From assembly GCA_020425125.1 (NCBI GenBank), contig JAGQRV010000040.1, forward strand, positions 24,366-70,466: DNA of 46,101 nt, written 5' to 3'. This DNA is from Paracoccaceae bacterium (GTDB taxonomy: Bacteria; Pseudomonadota; Alphaproteobacteria; Rhodobacterales; Rhodobacteraceae). The translations under genes and the position numbers were made by a program. Under the pieces are notes generated by a model. The model saw only the letters and a program-made list of their open reading frames with translations. It ran no database searches and was not told where the DNA came from. Positions 16,140 to 23,437 of this stretch are shown here, in pieces. The first letter of the stretch is position 1. Every line of letters begins with the position of its first letter.

Positions 16140-17213
16140 TCAGAACAACGAAAGCTGTGCCTGAGGCACCCGGAACAGGTCATTGCGCAGCGGCGGCAGG
16201 TCCCGTGCCAGCCCGAGCCGCGCCATCGCCACCTCGAAGCGCCGGGCGATCAGCGTGGCATGCGCGCCCTCTCCTCGCATGCGCTTGCCGAAGCGCGGAT
16301 CGTAAATCCGCCCGCCCTGAGTCTCGCGCACGCGCCCCAGAACGCGGGACGCGCGGCCAGGATAATGCGTGGCAAGCCAGGCCTCGAACAGCGGTGCAAC
16401 CTCGAGCGGCAGGCGCAGCAACACCCAGCTTGCCGCCTGCGCCCCGGCTTCGCGCGCCGCGGTCAGGACCGGCTCGATTTCGTGATCGGTCAGCGCCGGG
16501 ATCACCGGCGAGAACATGACCCGGACCGGAACCGCCGCCTCGGCCAGCCGCCGGATCACCGCCAGCCGTCTCGCGGGTGCCGGGACCCGCGGCTCCATAC
16601 GCCGCGCAAGGTCGCGGTCCAGCGTGGTCACGGCAATTCCAACCTGGACAAGTCCCACGGCTGCCATTTCGGAAAGAATGTCGATGTCGCGTTCGATCAG
16701 GCTGCCCTTTGTGGCGATCGTGACCGGATGCCGGTGTGCGGCCAGCACTTCGAGCAGACGCCGGGTGATCTTCTGATCGCGCTCCACCGGCTGGTAGGGG
16801 TCGGTATTGGTGCCCAGCGCCAGCGGGGCAGGCTGATATCCCTTTCGACCCAACTCGCGGACCAATGCAGCTGGCGCCTCCGGCTTCGCCGTCAACTTCG
16901 TCTCGAAATCCAGCCCCGGAGACAGACCGAGATAGGCGTGGGTCGGACGGGCATAGCAATAGATGCAGCCATGCTCGCATCCGCGATAGGGATTGACGGA
17001 CCGGTCGAAGAAGATGTCGGGCGACTTGTTGTGGGTGATGATCTTTCGCGGCCGCTCGAAGGCAAGCTCCGTGCGCAGGGGCGGCAGATCCTCGTCCGTC
17101 TCCCAGCCGACGTGTTCGGCCACGCGCGTGTAGGGCTCGAACCGGGCGTCGGGGTTTCCGGTCGCCCCGCGCCCCCGCCGCCGCGCGGCTTCGGGATCAT
17201 TGTTCCGTGCCAT
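16140..17213 (-). CDS. PA0069-family radical SAM protein (spore-photoproduct-lyase-like)
   Basis: 357 residues. The iron-sulfur cluster motif CEHGCIYCYA (CxxxCxxC) follows the family block NPYRGCEHG, and LGTNTDPYQPVE and IATKGSLIERD are further family blocks. The PA0069 group is related to SplB-type radical SAM enzymes; its reaction is not established. Unusually, the spacer of its promoter is a perfect LexA box (17227-17241), so the gene is probably induced by DNA damage, which supports a repair role. Two starts are possible, ATG 17222 and ATG 17213. I choose 17213 because the predicted transcription start falls on or next to it and there is no Shine-Dalgarno; 17222 lies inside the -10 box. 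Confidence 0.87.
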   Translation of the reverse strand: MARNNDPEAARRRGRGATGNPDARFEPYTRVAEHVGWETDEDLPPLRTELAFERPRKIITHNKSPDIFFDRSVNPYRGCEHGCIYCYARPTHAYLGLSPGLDFETKLTAKPEAPAALVRELGRKGYQPAPLALGTNTDPYQPVERDQKITRRLLEVLAAHRHPVTIATKGSLIERDIDILSEMAAVGLVQVGIAVTTLDRDLARRMEPRVPAPARRLAVIRRLAEAAVPVRVMFSPVIPALTDHEIEPVLTAAREAGAQAASWVLLRLPLEVAPLFEAWLATHYPGRASRVLGRVRETQGGRIYDPRFGKRMRGEGAHATLIARRFEVAMARLGLARDLPPLRNDLFRVPQAQLSLF

Positions 17214-17220
17214 GCCCGCC

Positions 17221-17248
17221 ATTATGGAACATTACAAGAACATTTCAA
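17221..17248 (-). promoter_or_regulatory. LexA-controlled promoter of the radical SAM gene
   Basis: Minus strand: -35 TTGAAA (17248-17243), 16-nt spacer, -10 CATAAT (17226-17221). The spacer holds GTTC-TTGTAAT-GTTC (17241-17227), an exact match to the alphaproteobacterial LexA box GTTC-N7-GTTC. Binding there would block RNA polymerase. The expected start (about 17215-17212) coincides with ATG 17213, so the transcript is probably leaderless. Confidence 0.75.
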
Positions 17249-17315
17249 GCGCCGTCACGGCTGCCGGCCGGCGCGTCGCTCTCAGATCCGGACAAGTCGT
17301 TATTGTGACAGTCGG

Positions 17316-17344
17316 TTGACGGATGCGGTGCGACAGAAATAGCA
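17316..17344 (+). promoter_or_regulatory. Candidate promoter for the corrinoid-protein gene
   Basis: TTGACG (17316-17321), 17-nt spacer, ATAGCA (17339-17344). This gives a leader of about 25 nt before ATG 17375. The -35 is strong, the -10 only fair. Confidence 0.4.
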
Positions 17345-17374
17345 TCAGAGCGGTCGCGAGCCACGGAGAGCGCC

Positions 17375-18079
17375 ATGAGTGACGAAGACGACATCATCCT
17401 CGCCGATCTCGATGACGACGACCTCGTCCAGCAGATGTTCGACGACCTCTATGACGGCCTCAGGGAAGAGATCGAGGAAGGCGTCCGGATCCTGCTCGAC
17501 CGCGGCTGGGAACCCTACCGCGTCCTGACCGAGGCGCTGGTCGGCGGCATGACCATCGTCGGCCGCGACTTCCGCGACGGAATCCTCTTCGTGCCCGAAG
17601 TGCTTCTGGCAGCCAACGCGATGAAGGGCGGCATGGCCATCCTGAAGCCGCTGCTCGCCGAGACCGGCGCGCCGCGCGTGGGCAAGATGGTGATCGGCAC
17701 CGTCAAGGGCGACATTCACGACATCGGCAAGAACCTCGTATCGATGATGATGGAGGGCGCCGGGTTCGAAGTTGTGGACCTCGGCATCAATAACGCCGTC
17801 GAGAAATATCTGGAAGCTCTGGAGCGCGAGCAGCCTGACATCCTTGGCATGTCCGCGCTTCTGACCACCACGATGCCCTACATGAAGGTGGTGATCGACA
17901 CGCTGTCCGAGAAAGGACTGCGCGACGATTACATTGTGCTGGTCGGAGGTGCGCCGCTGAACGAGGAATTCGGCAAGGCCATCGGTGCCGACGCCTATTG
18001 CCGCGACGCCGCCGTCGCGGTGCAGACAGCGAAGGATTTCATCGCGCGCAAGCACAACCGCATTGCCGCGGCCGGGTAG
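17375..18079 (+). CDS. Corrinoid (cobalamin)-binding methyl-carrier protein, MtbC/MttC type
   Basis: 234 residues. An acidic N-terminus, a helical B12-binding-2 cap domain (about 15-95, with ILFVPEVLLAANAMK), then the Rossmann-like B12 domain with the DxHxxG motif GDIHDIGKN, in which His115 coordinates cobalt, plus GMSALLTTTMPYM and VLVGGAPL. Such proteins carry a methyl group between a donor-specific methyltransferase and an acceptor enzyme. The homocysteine methyltransferase, DUF1638 and an MttB-like protein in the neighbourhood are plausible partners. GGAGAG precedes the ATG. Confidence 0.93.
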   Translation: MSDEDDIILADLDDDDLVQQMFDDLYDGLREEIEEGVRILLDRGWEPYRVLTEALVGGMTIVGRDFRDGILFVPEVLLAANAMKGGMAILKPLLAETGAPRVGKMVIGTVKGDIHDIGKNLVSMMMEGAGFEVVDLGINNAVEKYLEALEREQPDILGMSALLTTTMPYMKVVIDTLSEKGLRDDYIVLVGGAPLNEEFGKAIGADAYCRDAAVAVQTAKDFIARKHNRIAAAG

Positions 18080-18263
18080 GCACAGACCTGCACGACAGAA
18101 TCAGCGGGGCCCGTTGCGTGCGGCCAACCGGGACCCGGTTGCGGGGGCCCGCAAGTGCGGTCCGATTGCACGGATTCGGACATAACCCCAGTCGGGCGCC
18201 TGACGGCGCCTGCGGGATTGGAAGGACTGGCCTCTCGACCCATATCGGACCGAGGAGGCCGTT
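18080..18263 (+). promoter_or_regulatory. Structured intergenic region between the corrinoid gene and DUF1638 pair
   Basis: 184 bp with four closely spaced inverted repeats: CAACCGGG/CCCGGTTG (18125-18141), TGCGGG/CCCGCA (18140-18153, overlapping), GTCCGA/TCGGAC (18160-18181) and GGCGCC-TGAC-GGCGCC (18195-18210). No T-run follows any of them. It could be a structured 5' leader, a processing region or a small RNA. Short stretches recall cobalamin-riboswitch boxes, but the order and spacing do not fit the consensus. Confidence 0.4.
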
Positions 18264-18422
18264 ATGCCGATCAAGTTGTTTGCCGCGCTCATCATGGGCG
18301 TCATTGTAGCCGGGGCGCTGAGCGTCGCCGCGGTTCATGCGGCCGGAGGCGCCGGTGCACTCGCCGCTCTGCTTCCGCTGGCAGCGGGCGTGGCGTGGCT
18401 GCTGCATCGGTCCAAATCATGA
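18264..18422 (+). CDS. Small two-helix membrane protein, 52 aa, unknown function
   Basis: A short gene with a clear GAGGAGG ribosome-binding site 6 nt before the ATG. The product starts MPIKLFAALIMGVIVAGALS, a first hydrophobic helix running to about residue 24, then a glycine/alanine turn (AAGGAGA) and a second helix ending VAWLLHRSKS. Its stop codon overlaps the start of the DUF1638 gene (ATGA), so the two are translationally coupled. I do not recognise the family. Predicted inner-membrane topology is a hairpin with a basic C-terminus, probably cytosolic. It may anchor or assist DUF1638. Confidence 0.7.
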   Translation: MPIKLFAALIMGVIVAGALSVAAVHAAGGAGALAALLPLAAGVAWLLHRSKS

Positions 18423-19066
18423 CGGCCGTACCCGACGATGCCACGCTGACCCACCGCGGCCTCGAGTCGGAAACCGGCCAGGGTCGGGTTCTTGTGATCG
18501 CCTGCGGCGCGCTCGCCCGCGAGATCATTGCCCTGCGGGACACCAATCGCTGGACCCATCTGACCCTGACCTGCCTTCCCGCCATTCTGCACAATCGCCC
18601 GGAACGGATTGCTCCGGCCGTGGAAGACGTCCTCCGCGCTCGTCAGGCGGGCTTTGACGATGTGCTGGTCGTCTACGGCGACTGCGGCACCGGCGGTGCG
18701 CTTCAGGTCGTCTGCGACCGGTTCGGCGCTCGGATGATCGCGGGTCCACATTGCTATGCCTTCTACGAGGGCACGACGCGGTTTGCCGAACATGCGGATG
18801 AGATTTCGGCGTTCTACCTCACCGACTTCCTGGTTCGGCAGTTCGACGCCTTCGTGTGGAGGCCGCTCGGGCTCGACCGCCATCCCGACCTCCGGGACGC
18901 CTATTTCGCCCATTACGAGACACTCGTCTACCTCGCCCAGACCGACGAACCGGCACTGGACACCAAGGCACGCGCCTGTGCCGACAGACTGGGATTGGCA
19001 TACGAACGCCGCCTCACCGGGTTCGGTGACCTGCCGGCATTTCTGGCGCCACGCGCGGCAGACTGA
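18419..19066 (+). CDS. DUF1638 domain protein
   Basis: 215 residues. Conserved cysteine blocks IACGAL (Cys29), YGDCGTGG (Cys89) and GPHCYAFYEG (Cys112) define DUF1638, whose members are often encoded beside corrinoid methyltransferases in archaea and bacteria. The three cysteines could bind a metal or a cluster. Function is unestablished; a role in methyl-corrinoid chemistry, for example as donor module or reactivation factor, is inferred from neighbours only. ATG 18419 overlaps the preceding small gene; one base separates its stop from the convergent sufE stop. Confidence 0.82.
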   Translation: MTAVPDDATLTHRGLESETGQGRVLVIACGALAREIIALRDTNRWTHLTLTCLPAILHNRPERIAPAVEDVLRARQAGFDDVLVVYGDCGTGGALQVVCDRFGARMIAGPHCYAFYEGTTRFAEHADEISAFYLTDFLVRQFDAFVWRPLGLDRHPDLRDAYFAHYETLVYLAQTDEPALDTKARACADRLGLAYERRLTGFGDLPAFLAPRAAD

Positions 19067-19067
19067 G

Positions 19068-19499
19068 TCAGGCCGCCGCCGCCGTCCGGCCGGCGATCGT
19101 CCGGATCCGTTCCACCATCGCCCTGAGCCCGTTCGAACGCTGCGCCGAAAGGTGATCGTTGAGTCCAAGCCGCGCCAGTTCGCGCCCGGCATCGACCTCG
19201 ATCACTTCGCGGGCGGGCAGTCCGGCATAGAGCGCATGGAGAATGGCGATCAGCCCGCGCACGATCATGGCGTCGCTCTCGCCTTGAAAATCGAACCGGG
19301 CATCCGGCCCTTCGCCGTCGATCTGCGGCAGGATCCAGACCTGGCTGGCGCAACCGTCGACCTTGGTCGCCGGCACGCGAAACGCCTCGTCCAGCGGCGG
19401 CATCGCTTTGCCGAGTTCGATGACGTGACGGTACCGCTCCTCCCAGTCATCAAGAAACTCGAAGGTCTCGGCGATTTCCTCGAATGCATCGGCAGCCAT
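19068..19499 (-). CDS. sufE: SufE-family sulfur acceptor
   Basis: 143 residues. FLDDWEERYRHVIELGKAMPPL and KVDGCASQVW match SufE; Cys50 accepts persulfide sulfur from the cysteine desulfurase SufS for iron-sulfur cluster assembly. AILHALYAGLPAREV is the usual C-terminal block. It stands alone here, away from the suf operon, as is common in Rhodobacterales. AAAGGA lies 9-10 nt before the ATG. Confidence 0.92.
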   Translation of the reverse strand: MAADAFEEIAETFEFLDDWEERYRHVIELGKAMPPLDEAFRVPATKVDGCASQVWILPQIDGEGPDARFDFQGESDAMIVRGLIAILHALYAGLPAREVIEVDAGRELARLGLNDHLSAQRSNGLRAMVERIRTIAGRTAAAA

Positions 19500-19601
19500 G
19501 AGACAATGTCCTTTCCCGCTCCCGACCTATGCGGCAGGGCGTCGTGCGTCCAGTACCGACGCCATCTTTCCAAGGCGTATTCTTTGAGTTAGCAGAGCGG
19601 C

Positions 19602-20048
19602 ATGACAGATACTGCGCGCCATCTCACCCAAATTGCCGCCGTTCTGGGCGTGGCGCTGCTTGCGGCCTGCGGCACCCGCTATGCCGAAAACAGCCTCGCG
19701 CCGGAGGGCGGCTATCCTGCGCCGCTATCCGACGGACGGCCGCTTGTGGCTCAGATCACGGGTCTCCAACTTGAACGCACGGCCGGCGGAGTGATCATTC
19801 GGGCCGAAGGCCTGCCAACGGTCCAGGGCTACTGGAATGCCGGCCTCGTGAATGTGACCAGTGACCGGACACCGAAAGGCAGCCTCGTCTACGAATTCCG
19901 CGCCCGCCCGCCACTGGAGGCGATGCCGGCAGGGACCCCGGCAAGCCGCCGGATCGAGGCTGCGGCCTATGCGAATTCGATCGAGATTCGCGGCATTTCC
20001 ACAATCACGGTGACGGGCGCACAGAACAGCCGTTCCGCTCGCCCGTAA
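19602..20048 (+). CDS. Putative lipoprotein, unknown function
   Basis: 148 residues. A signal sequence (TQIAAVLGVALLAACG) ends in a lipobox, LAAC, with the lipidated Cys23. The mature part is a compact, probably beta-rich domain (AQITGLQLERTAGGVIIRAEGLP ... LVYEFRARPP ... IEIRGISTITVTGAQNSRS). The closing pattern resembles lipoproteins conserved in Rhodobacterales, but I assign no family or function. It lies 102 bp from the divergent sufE and convergent with the DUF6456 regulator. Confidence 0.75.
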   Translation: MTDTARHLTQIAAVLGVALLAACGTRYAENSLAPEGGYPAPLSDGRPLVAQITGLQLERTAGGVIIRAEGLPTVQGYWNAGLVNVTSDRTPKGSLVYEFRARPPLEAMPAGTPASRRIEAAAYANSIEIRGISTITVTGAQNSRSARP

Positions 20049-20073
20049 GGACTTGGGTCCCGCGGCGAAGGCG

Positions 20074-21213
20074 TCAGCCGATCATCGGCGCAAACTTCCC
20101 GTTCCGCTCTTCATAGTGCCTGCGAAGCCGCTGCAGTGCGATCCGCAACACGACCTTTCCCGATCGCGCCGACCACCCCATGGTCTTCTCGGTGGTCTCG
20201 ATGCCTTCGAGGAAGCAGCAGCAACGCAGCACGACATCTCCCAGTCCCGGCCCCAGATCGGCGAGCGCCGAATGAACCCGGTCGCGGGCTTCTTGCGCCG
20301 AATCCGAACGCGAGCCTTGCATGCGCGAACCGTTCGGACGCGGTCCGGTCAGGAAGCTGTCCCAGTTCTGGGTGATCCGCGGGCCCATCTGGGCCAGTTC
20401 GAAATCCTCTCGCAGCCGCTCCCCCGCAGCAACCAGTTCGTCCGACAAGAACGGTTCACCGGACTTGTCGCGCCGCCGCGCCAGCGCCGTCAGCGGGCTT
20501 TCGGCGAGATTGTACTTGATCCGCCGCCCGCCGCCGCCCGGTTCAGCGCGGCTTTCCCAGTCGCGGTGCTGAGCAGCAAAGGGCTGAGCTGCTTCTGCCA
20601 TTCCGTCGACGCTTTCCGTACCGGTTTCCGACAGCATCCTCTTGAGCGCAGCCCGGCCGACGCTGGTAATCGAATATCGGGCAACGCGGCCCGCGACGCT
20701 TCCCGAGATCCATTCGTTCAGGGCCATCAGTTCGGCGACCTCGCGGTCGATTACCGTTGTCTGCGTACTGCGCCCGCCCGGAAGTTCGCGAACCACGACC
20801 GCCTTGTCGAGTTCCTTGGCCACCGCGAGGATGGCACCAGTCTCGGCCAGCCGACGCAGTGCCCGCAGGGCTCCGGCAGACAGGTCCTTGGGGTCCGCGC
20901 CACCGAACTGCGCCTGGATCGTTGCCGTCATGGTTCTGCTATCCTCCGTCGTACAGGGTACATTCGAGCCGGGGGTGCCCGCGGCGCTCAGCCGATCAAA
21001 AGCACCGTCCACGAGCGGGTCGTCACGTCGATTCTCGCAGCGTCGCACGCGCCGCAGAACCGTTGATGCGTGGCAGCCTGTCTCACGCGCGATATCGCGC
21101 AGAGATCTGCCCAGTTCGGTATGGATGACATAGTGGACTGCAGCTTCGGGGATGATGTCGAAGCCTTCCGCGTCCTGGACAGACCCAGATGAGATCGTCG
21201 CCGGTCTCGTCAC
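20074..21213 (-). CDS. DUF6456 helix-turn-helix regulator (GafA-like candidate)
   Basis: 379 residues. An N-terminal helix-turn-helix at about 36-58 (SLRDIARETGCHASTVLRRVRR), a linker, a second winged-helix-like region (LRALRRLAETGAILAVAKELDKAVV ... RYSITSVGRAALKRML), and the C-terminal DUF6456 block (SPLTALARRRD ... FLSDELVAAGERLREDFELAQMGPRITQNWD ... DRVHSALADLGPGLGDVVLRCCCFLEGIE). Start codon GTG 21213, preceded by GAGGAGA. Length and architecture resemble the GafA activator of Rhodobacter gene transfer agent; I am moderately, not fully, sure that GafA carries this domain. Divergent from DUF6477. Confidence 0.8.
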   Translation of the reverse strand: MTRPATISSGSVQDAEGFDIIPEAAVHYVIHTELGRSLRDIARETGCHASTVLRRVRRCENRRDDPLVDGAFDRLSAAGTPGSNVPCTTEDSRTMTATIQAQFGGADPKDLSAGALRALRRLAETGAILAVAKELDKAVVVRELPGGRSTQTTVIDREVAELMALNEWISGSVAGRVARYSITSVGRAALKRMLSETGTESVDGMAEAAQPFAAQHRDWESRAEPGGGGRRIKYNLAESPLTALARRRDKSGEPFLSDELVAAGERLREDFELAQMGPRITQNWDSFLTGPRPNGSRMQGSRSDSAQEARDRVHSALADLGPGLGDVVLRCCCFLEGIETTEKTMGWSARSGKVVLRIALQRLRRHYEERNGKFAPMIG

Positions 21214-21438
21214 TCTCCGTCTCCTCGCTAACGGCCCCCGCGGCGAAAACTCGCCGAAAAGGCGTACCCAGAACCTGTCGCAACGTTTGTTTCAGGTTTA
21301 TTAAAATCGAATACAACGTTAAGCATTGTTTATAATGGCTAAATCTTGATGAGGGGGGCGTCCGGTCAATCGCTGTCTGTGCAACACCGCGCAGACGCGC
21401 CCCAAATTTGCCCGGTTACCTTCAACCGGAGCACCGAG
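21214..21438. promoter_or_regulatory. AT-rich divergent promoter region between DUF6456 and DUF6477
   Basis: 225 bp, with the lowest GC stretch in the window at about 21281-21350. It contains TATAAT at 21331-21336 on the plus strand, two CAACGTT copies 33 bp apart (21281-21287 and 21314-21320, each holding the palindrome AACGTT) and two TTAA half-sites (21301, 21319). No full CtrA box (TTAA-N7-TTAA) is present. Expected to hold both promoters and operators. Confidence 0.5.
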
Positions 21439-21774
21439 ATGACCGATCCGTTGACCCTGCTCGAACGCCTCAATCGGCCCGGACTCCTGGTCCAGGCCGC
21501 GCGTTTCGCACGTGCCGAGTACAATCGTTCACGCCATCTGCGGCGCCTCTTCGCCGCAGCGGACGTGCCCGGTCCCGCAGAAGCCGCACTCAAGCTGATG
21601 GAAGTGGAGGCCGGGCTGGAGCGCGCCCGGCGCGAACGCGACGCGTCCTACAGCGCGGCCCGCCACGTCGTGGCACTGGCCGCGCTCATGCACGAAGCCG
21701 AAATTCTGAAAGCCCGCCGCAGCGACGCTCAGGCGAAGGCGTCAGCGACCTCGCCCTTGCGCCTGGCGATGTAA
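21439..21774 (+). CDS. DUF6477 family protein
   Basis: 111 residues. MTDPLTLLERLNRPGLLVQAARFARAEYNRSRHLRRLF and SYSAARHVVALAALMHEAEIL match the small helical DUF6477 family of Rhodobacterales, to my recollection. Function unknown. ATG 21439 begins the family pattern; the frame extends further upstream without a match. It is divergent from the DUF6456 regulator and its 3' end overlaps the convergent MttB-like gene by 46 bp. Confidence 0.72.
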   Translation: MTDPLTLLERLNRPGLLVQAARFARAEYNRSRHLRRLFAAADVPGPAEAALKLMEVEAGLERARRERDASYSAARHVVALAALMHEAEILKARRSDAQAKASATSPLRLAM

Positions 21775-23270
21775 TCGTCAAGGGCCTCGCACACGGACGG
21801 ATCGAGCGTCGGGGCCTGATACTCTGCCAGCAGCTTTCGCGCCCGCGCATTTGCCAGTGTCCTCGTATCGGGGGCTCCGGCTTCCTCCCAGGTTTCGAAC
21901 GGGCGGTAGTCGAGCACGTCGCTCCGCCAGAAGGCCGTCTTGAAGTTCGCCTGAGTGTGCGCGCATCCAAGATAGTGCCCGCCCGGCCCGACCTCGCGGA
22001 TCGCGTCCATCGCCAGGTCGTCCGTGCTGGCCCCCGGCAGGCCGGCAAGGCGGTGCAGCGCACCGAGCTGATCGGCATCGATCACGAATTTCTCGGGCGA
22101 AGCGACCAGCCCGCCTTCAAGCCAGCCACAGGCATGCAGCATGAAGTTCACGCCTGCCAGCAGAGCCGTGTTCAGCGAATTCGCGCTTTCCATGCCGGCT
22201 TGCGCGTCTGGCAGCTTTGAGCCCGTGAATGCGCCACCCGAACGGAATGGAACGCCAAGCCGCCGCGCCAGCTGTCCCGCCCCATAGATGATCTGCGAAG
22301 CTTCGGGCGTTCCGAAGGTGGGCGCGCCGGAGTTCATGTCGATCGAGGTCACGAAGGCGCCGAAGATCATCGGCGCGCCGGGCCGGACAAGTTGCGAATA
22401 GGCCAGTCCCGCCAGGACCTCTGCCATGACCTGGACCAGCGTGCCGGCCACCGAAACCGGCGACATCGCCCCGCCGACGATGAAGGGCGACAGGATGCAC
22501 GCCTGGTTCGCGGCCGCATAGACCTCGAGCGCCCCCATCATGGTGCTGTCGAAGCTCAATGGCGAATTGACGTTGATCAGCGAGGTCAGCACCGTTTCGG
22601 GGCCGACACGGCCTGGGCCGAACAGGATTTCGCACATTTCCACGCTGTGCCGCGCGCGTTCGGGCGCCGTCACCGAGCCCATAAACGGCTTGTCCGACAG
22701 CGTCATGTGCGCGCGCAGCATGTCGAGATGGCGCTTGTTTGCGGGAATGTCCGTCGGCTCGCAGACCGTGCCGCCGGAATGGTGCAACCAGGGCGTCATC
22801 TGGCCCAGCTTCACGAAGTCGTGAAAGTCCGCGAGCGTCGCGTATCGCCGCCGTCCGTCAAGGTCGAGCACGAAGGGCGGTCCGTAAACCGGCGCAAGGA
22901 CCAGCGTGTTTCCACCGATGTCGACGGATTTCGCCGGATTGCGCGCCGTCTGCGTGAACTGTGCCGGAACGGTCGCACAAAGCCCCCGGGCAAGACCGCG
23001 CGGGAGGTGAACCCGCTCGCCTTCGATGTCTGCGCCGGCATCGCGCCAACGGCTGAGCGCGGCCGGATTTTCCAGGAAGTTGACGCCAATCTCGGAAAGG
23101 ACATCTTCGGCCGCGTCCTCGATCAGCTCCATCGCTTCGCTGCTGAAGAGATCGAAGGTCGGGATCTTGCGCTCGATGAAGCGGGCCGTCTCAACATGAA
23201 GCGCACTGCGCTCTGCCCGCCGCGCCGCACCGCCTCCGCGCCCCCGGCGCCTGTCCGCCACTTCCGTCAT
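21729..23270 (-). CDS. Trimethylamine methyltransferase (MttB) family protein without pyrrolysine
   Basis: 513 residues, COG5598 family. IPTFDLFSSEAMELIEDAAEDVLSEIG, GPPFVLDLDGRRRYATLADFHDF, HSGGTVCEP and SPLSFDSTMMGALEVYA are typical blocks. The frame has no internal amber codon, so it is a non-pyrrolysine member like MtgB, which demethylates glycine betaine onto a corrinoid protein. Whether it acts on betaine or another methylamine is open. The corrinoid protein at 17375 is a candidate partner. ATG 23270 follows AGGAG; an upstream in-frame TTG (23291) lacks a site. Confidence 0.85.
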   Translation of the reverse strand: MTEVADRRRGRGGGAARRAERSALHVETARFIERKIPTFDLFSSEAMELIEDAAEDVLSEIGVNFLENPAALSRWRDAGADIEGERVHLPRGLARGLCATVPAQFTQTARNPAKSVDIGGNTLVLAPVYGPPFVLDLDGRRRYATLADFHDFVKLGQMTPWLHHSGGTVCEPTDIPANKRHLDMLRAHMTLSDKPFMGSVTAPERARHSVEMCEILFGPGRVGPETVLTSLINVNSPLSFDSTMMGALEVYAAANQACILSPFIVGGAMSPVSVAGTLVQVMAEVLAGLAYSQLVRPGAPMIFGAFVTSIDMNSGAPTFGTPEASQIIYGAGQLARRLGVPFRSGGAFTGSKLPDAQAGMESANSLNTALLAGVNFMLHACGWLEGGLVASPEKFVIDADQLGALHRLAGLPGASTDDLAMDAIREVGPGGHYLGCAHTQANFKTAFWRSDVLDYRPFETWEEAGAPDTRTLANARARKLLAEYQAPTLDPSVCEALDDYIARRKGEVADAFA

Positions 23271-23437
23271 CCGTTCTGCTCCTGGGGCCAAATTTCAGAT
23301 ATTCCAGACAAGTGTTAGCGCAAGTGCGTCGCGTTCTCCGCGAAATTGCGCCACTTCGCAGACCAAAGCGACATCGACTTGTGTCAGGGCGCGCGATCCT
23401 GCTTGAACCATGCCCGCCTTCGCCCTAGGCACCGGCC

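Noticed and set aside
16260-17342. Plus-strand open frame of 360 codons opposite the radical SAM gene
   Set aside because: No family pattern; the minus strand carries the CxxxCxxC motif and a promoter.
18120-18210. Cobalamin riboswitch upstream of DUF1638
   Set aside because: Some consensus-like words occur, but the GGGA..CCGGT and CCCGCAA parts are too close and the standard order is not kept. Kept only as a structured-region finding.
21301-21322. CtrA full site in the DUF6456 promoter
   Set aside because: The two TTAA half-sites are 14 nt apart instead of 7.
21729-23270. Pyrrolysine-containing MttB
   Set aside because: The frame has no internal TAG, so it is a non-pyrrolysine member.
23271-23291. 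TTG start at 23291 for the MttB-like gene
   Set aside because: ATG 23270 has a well-placed AGGAG; the TTG has none.
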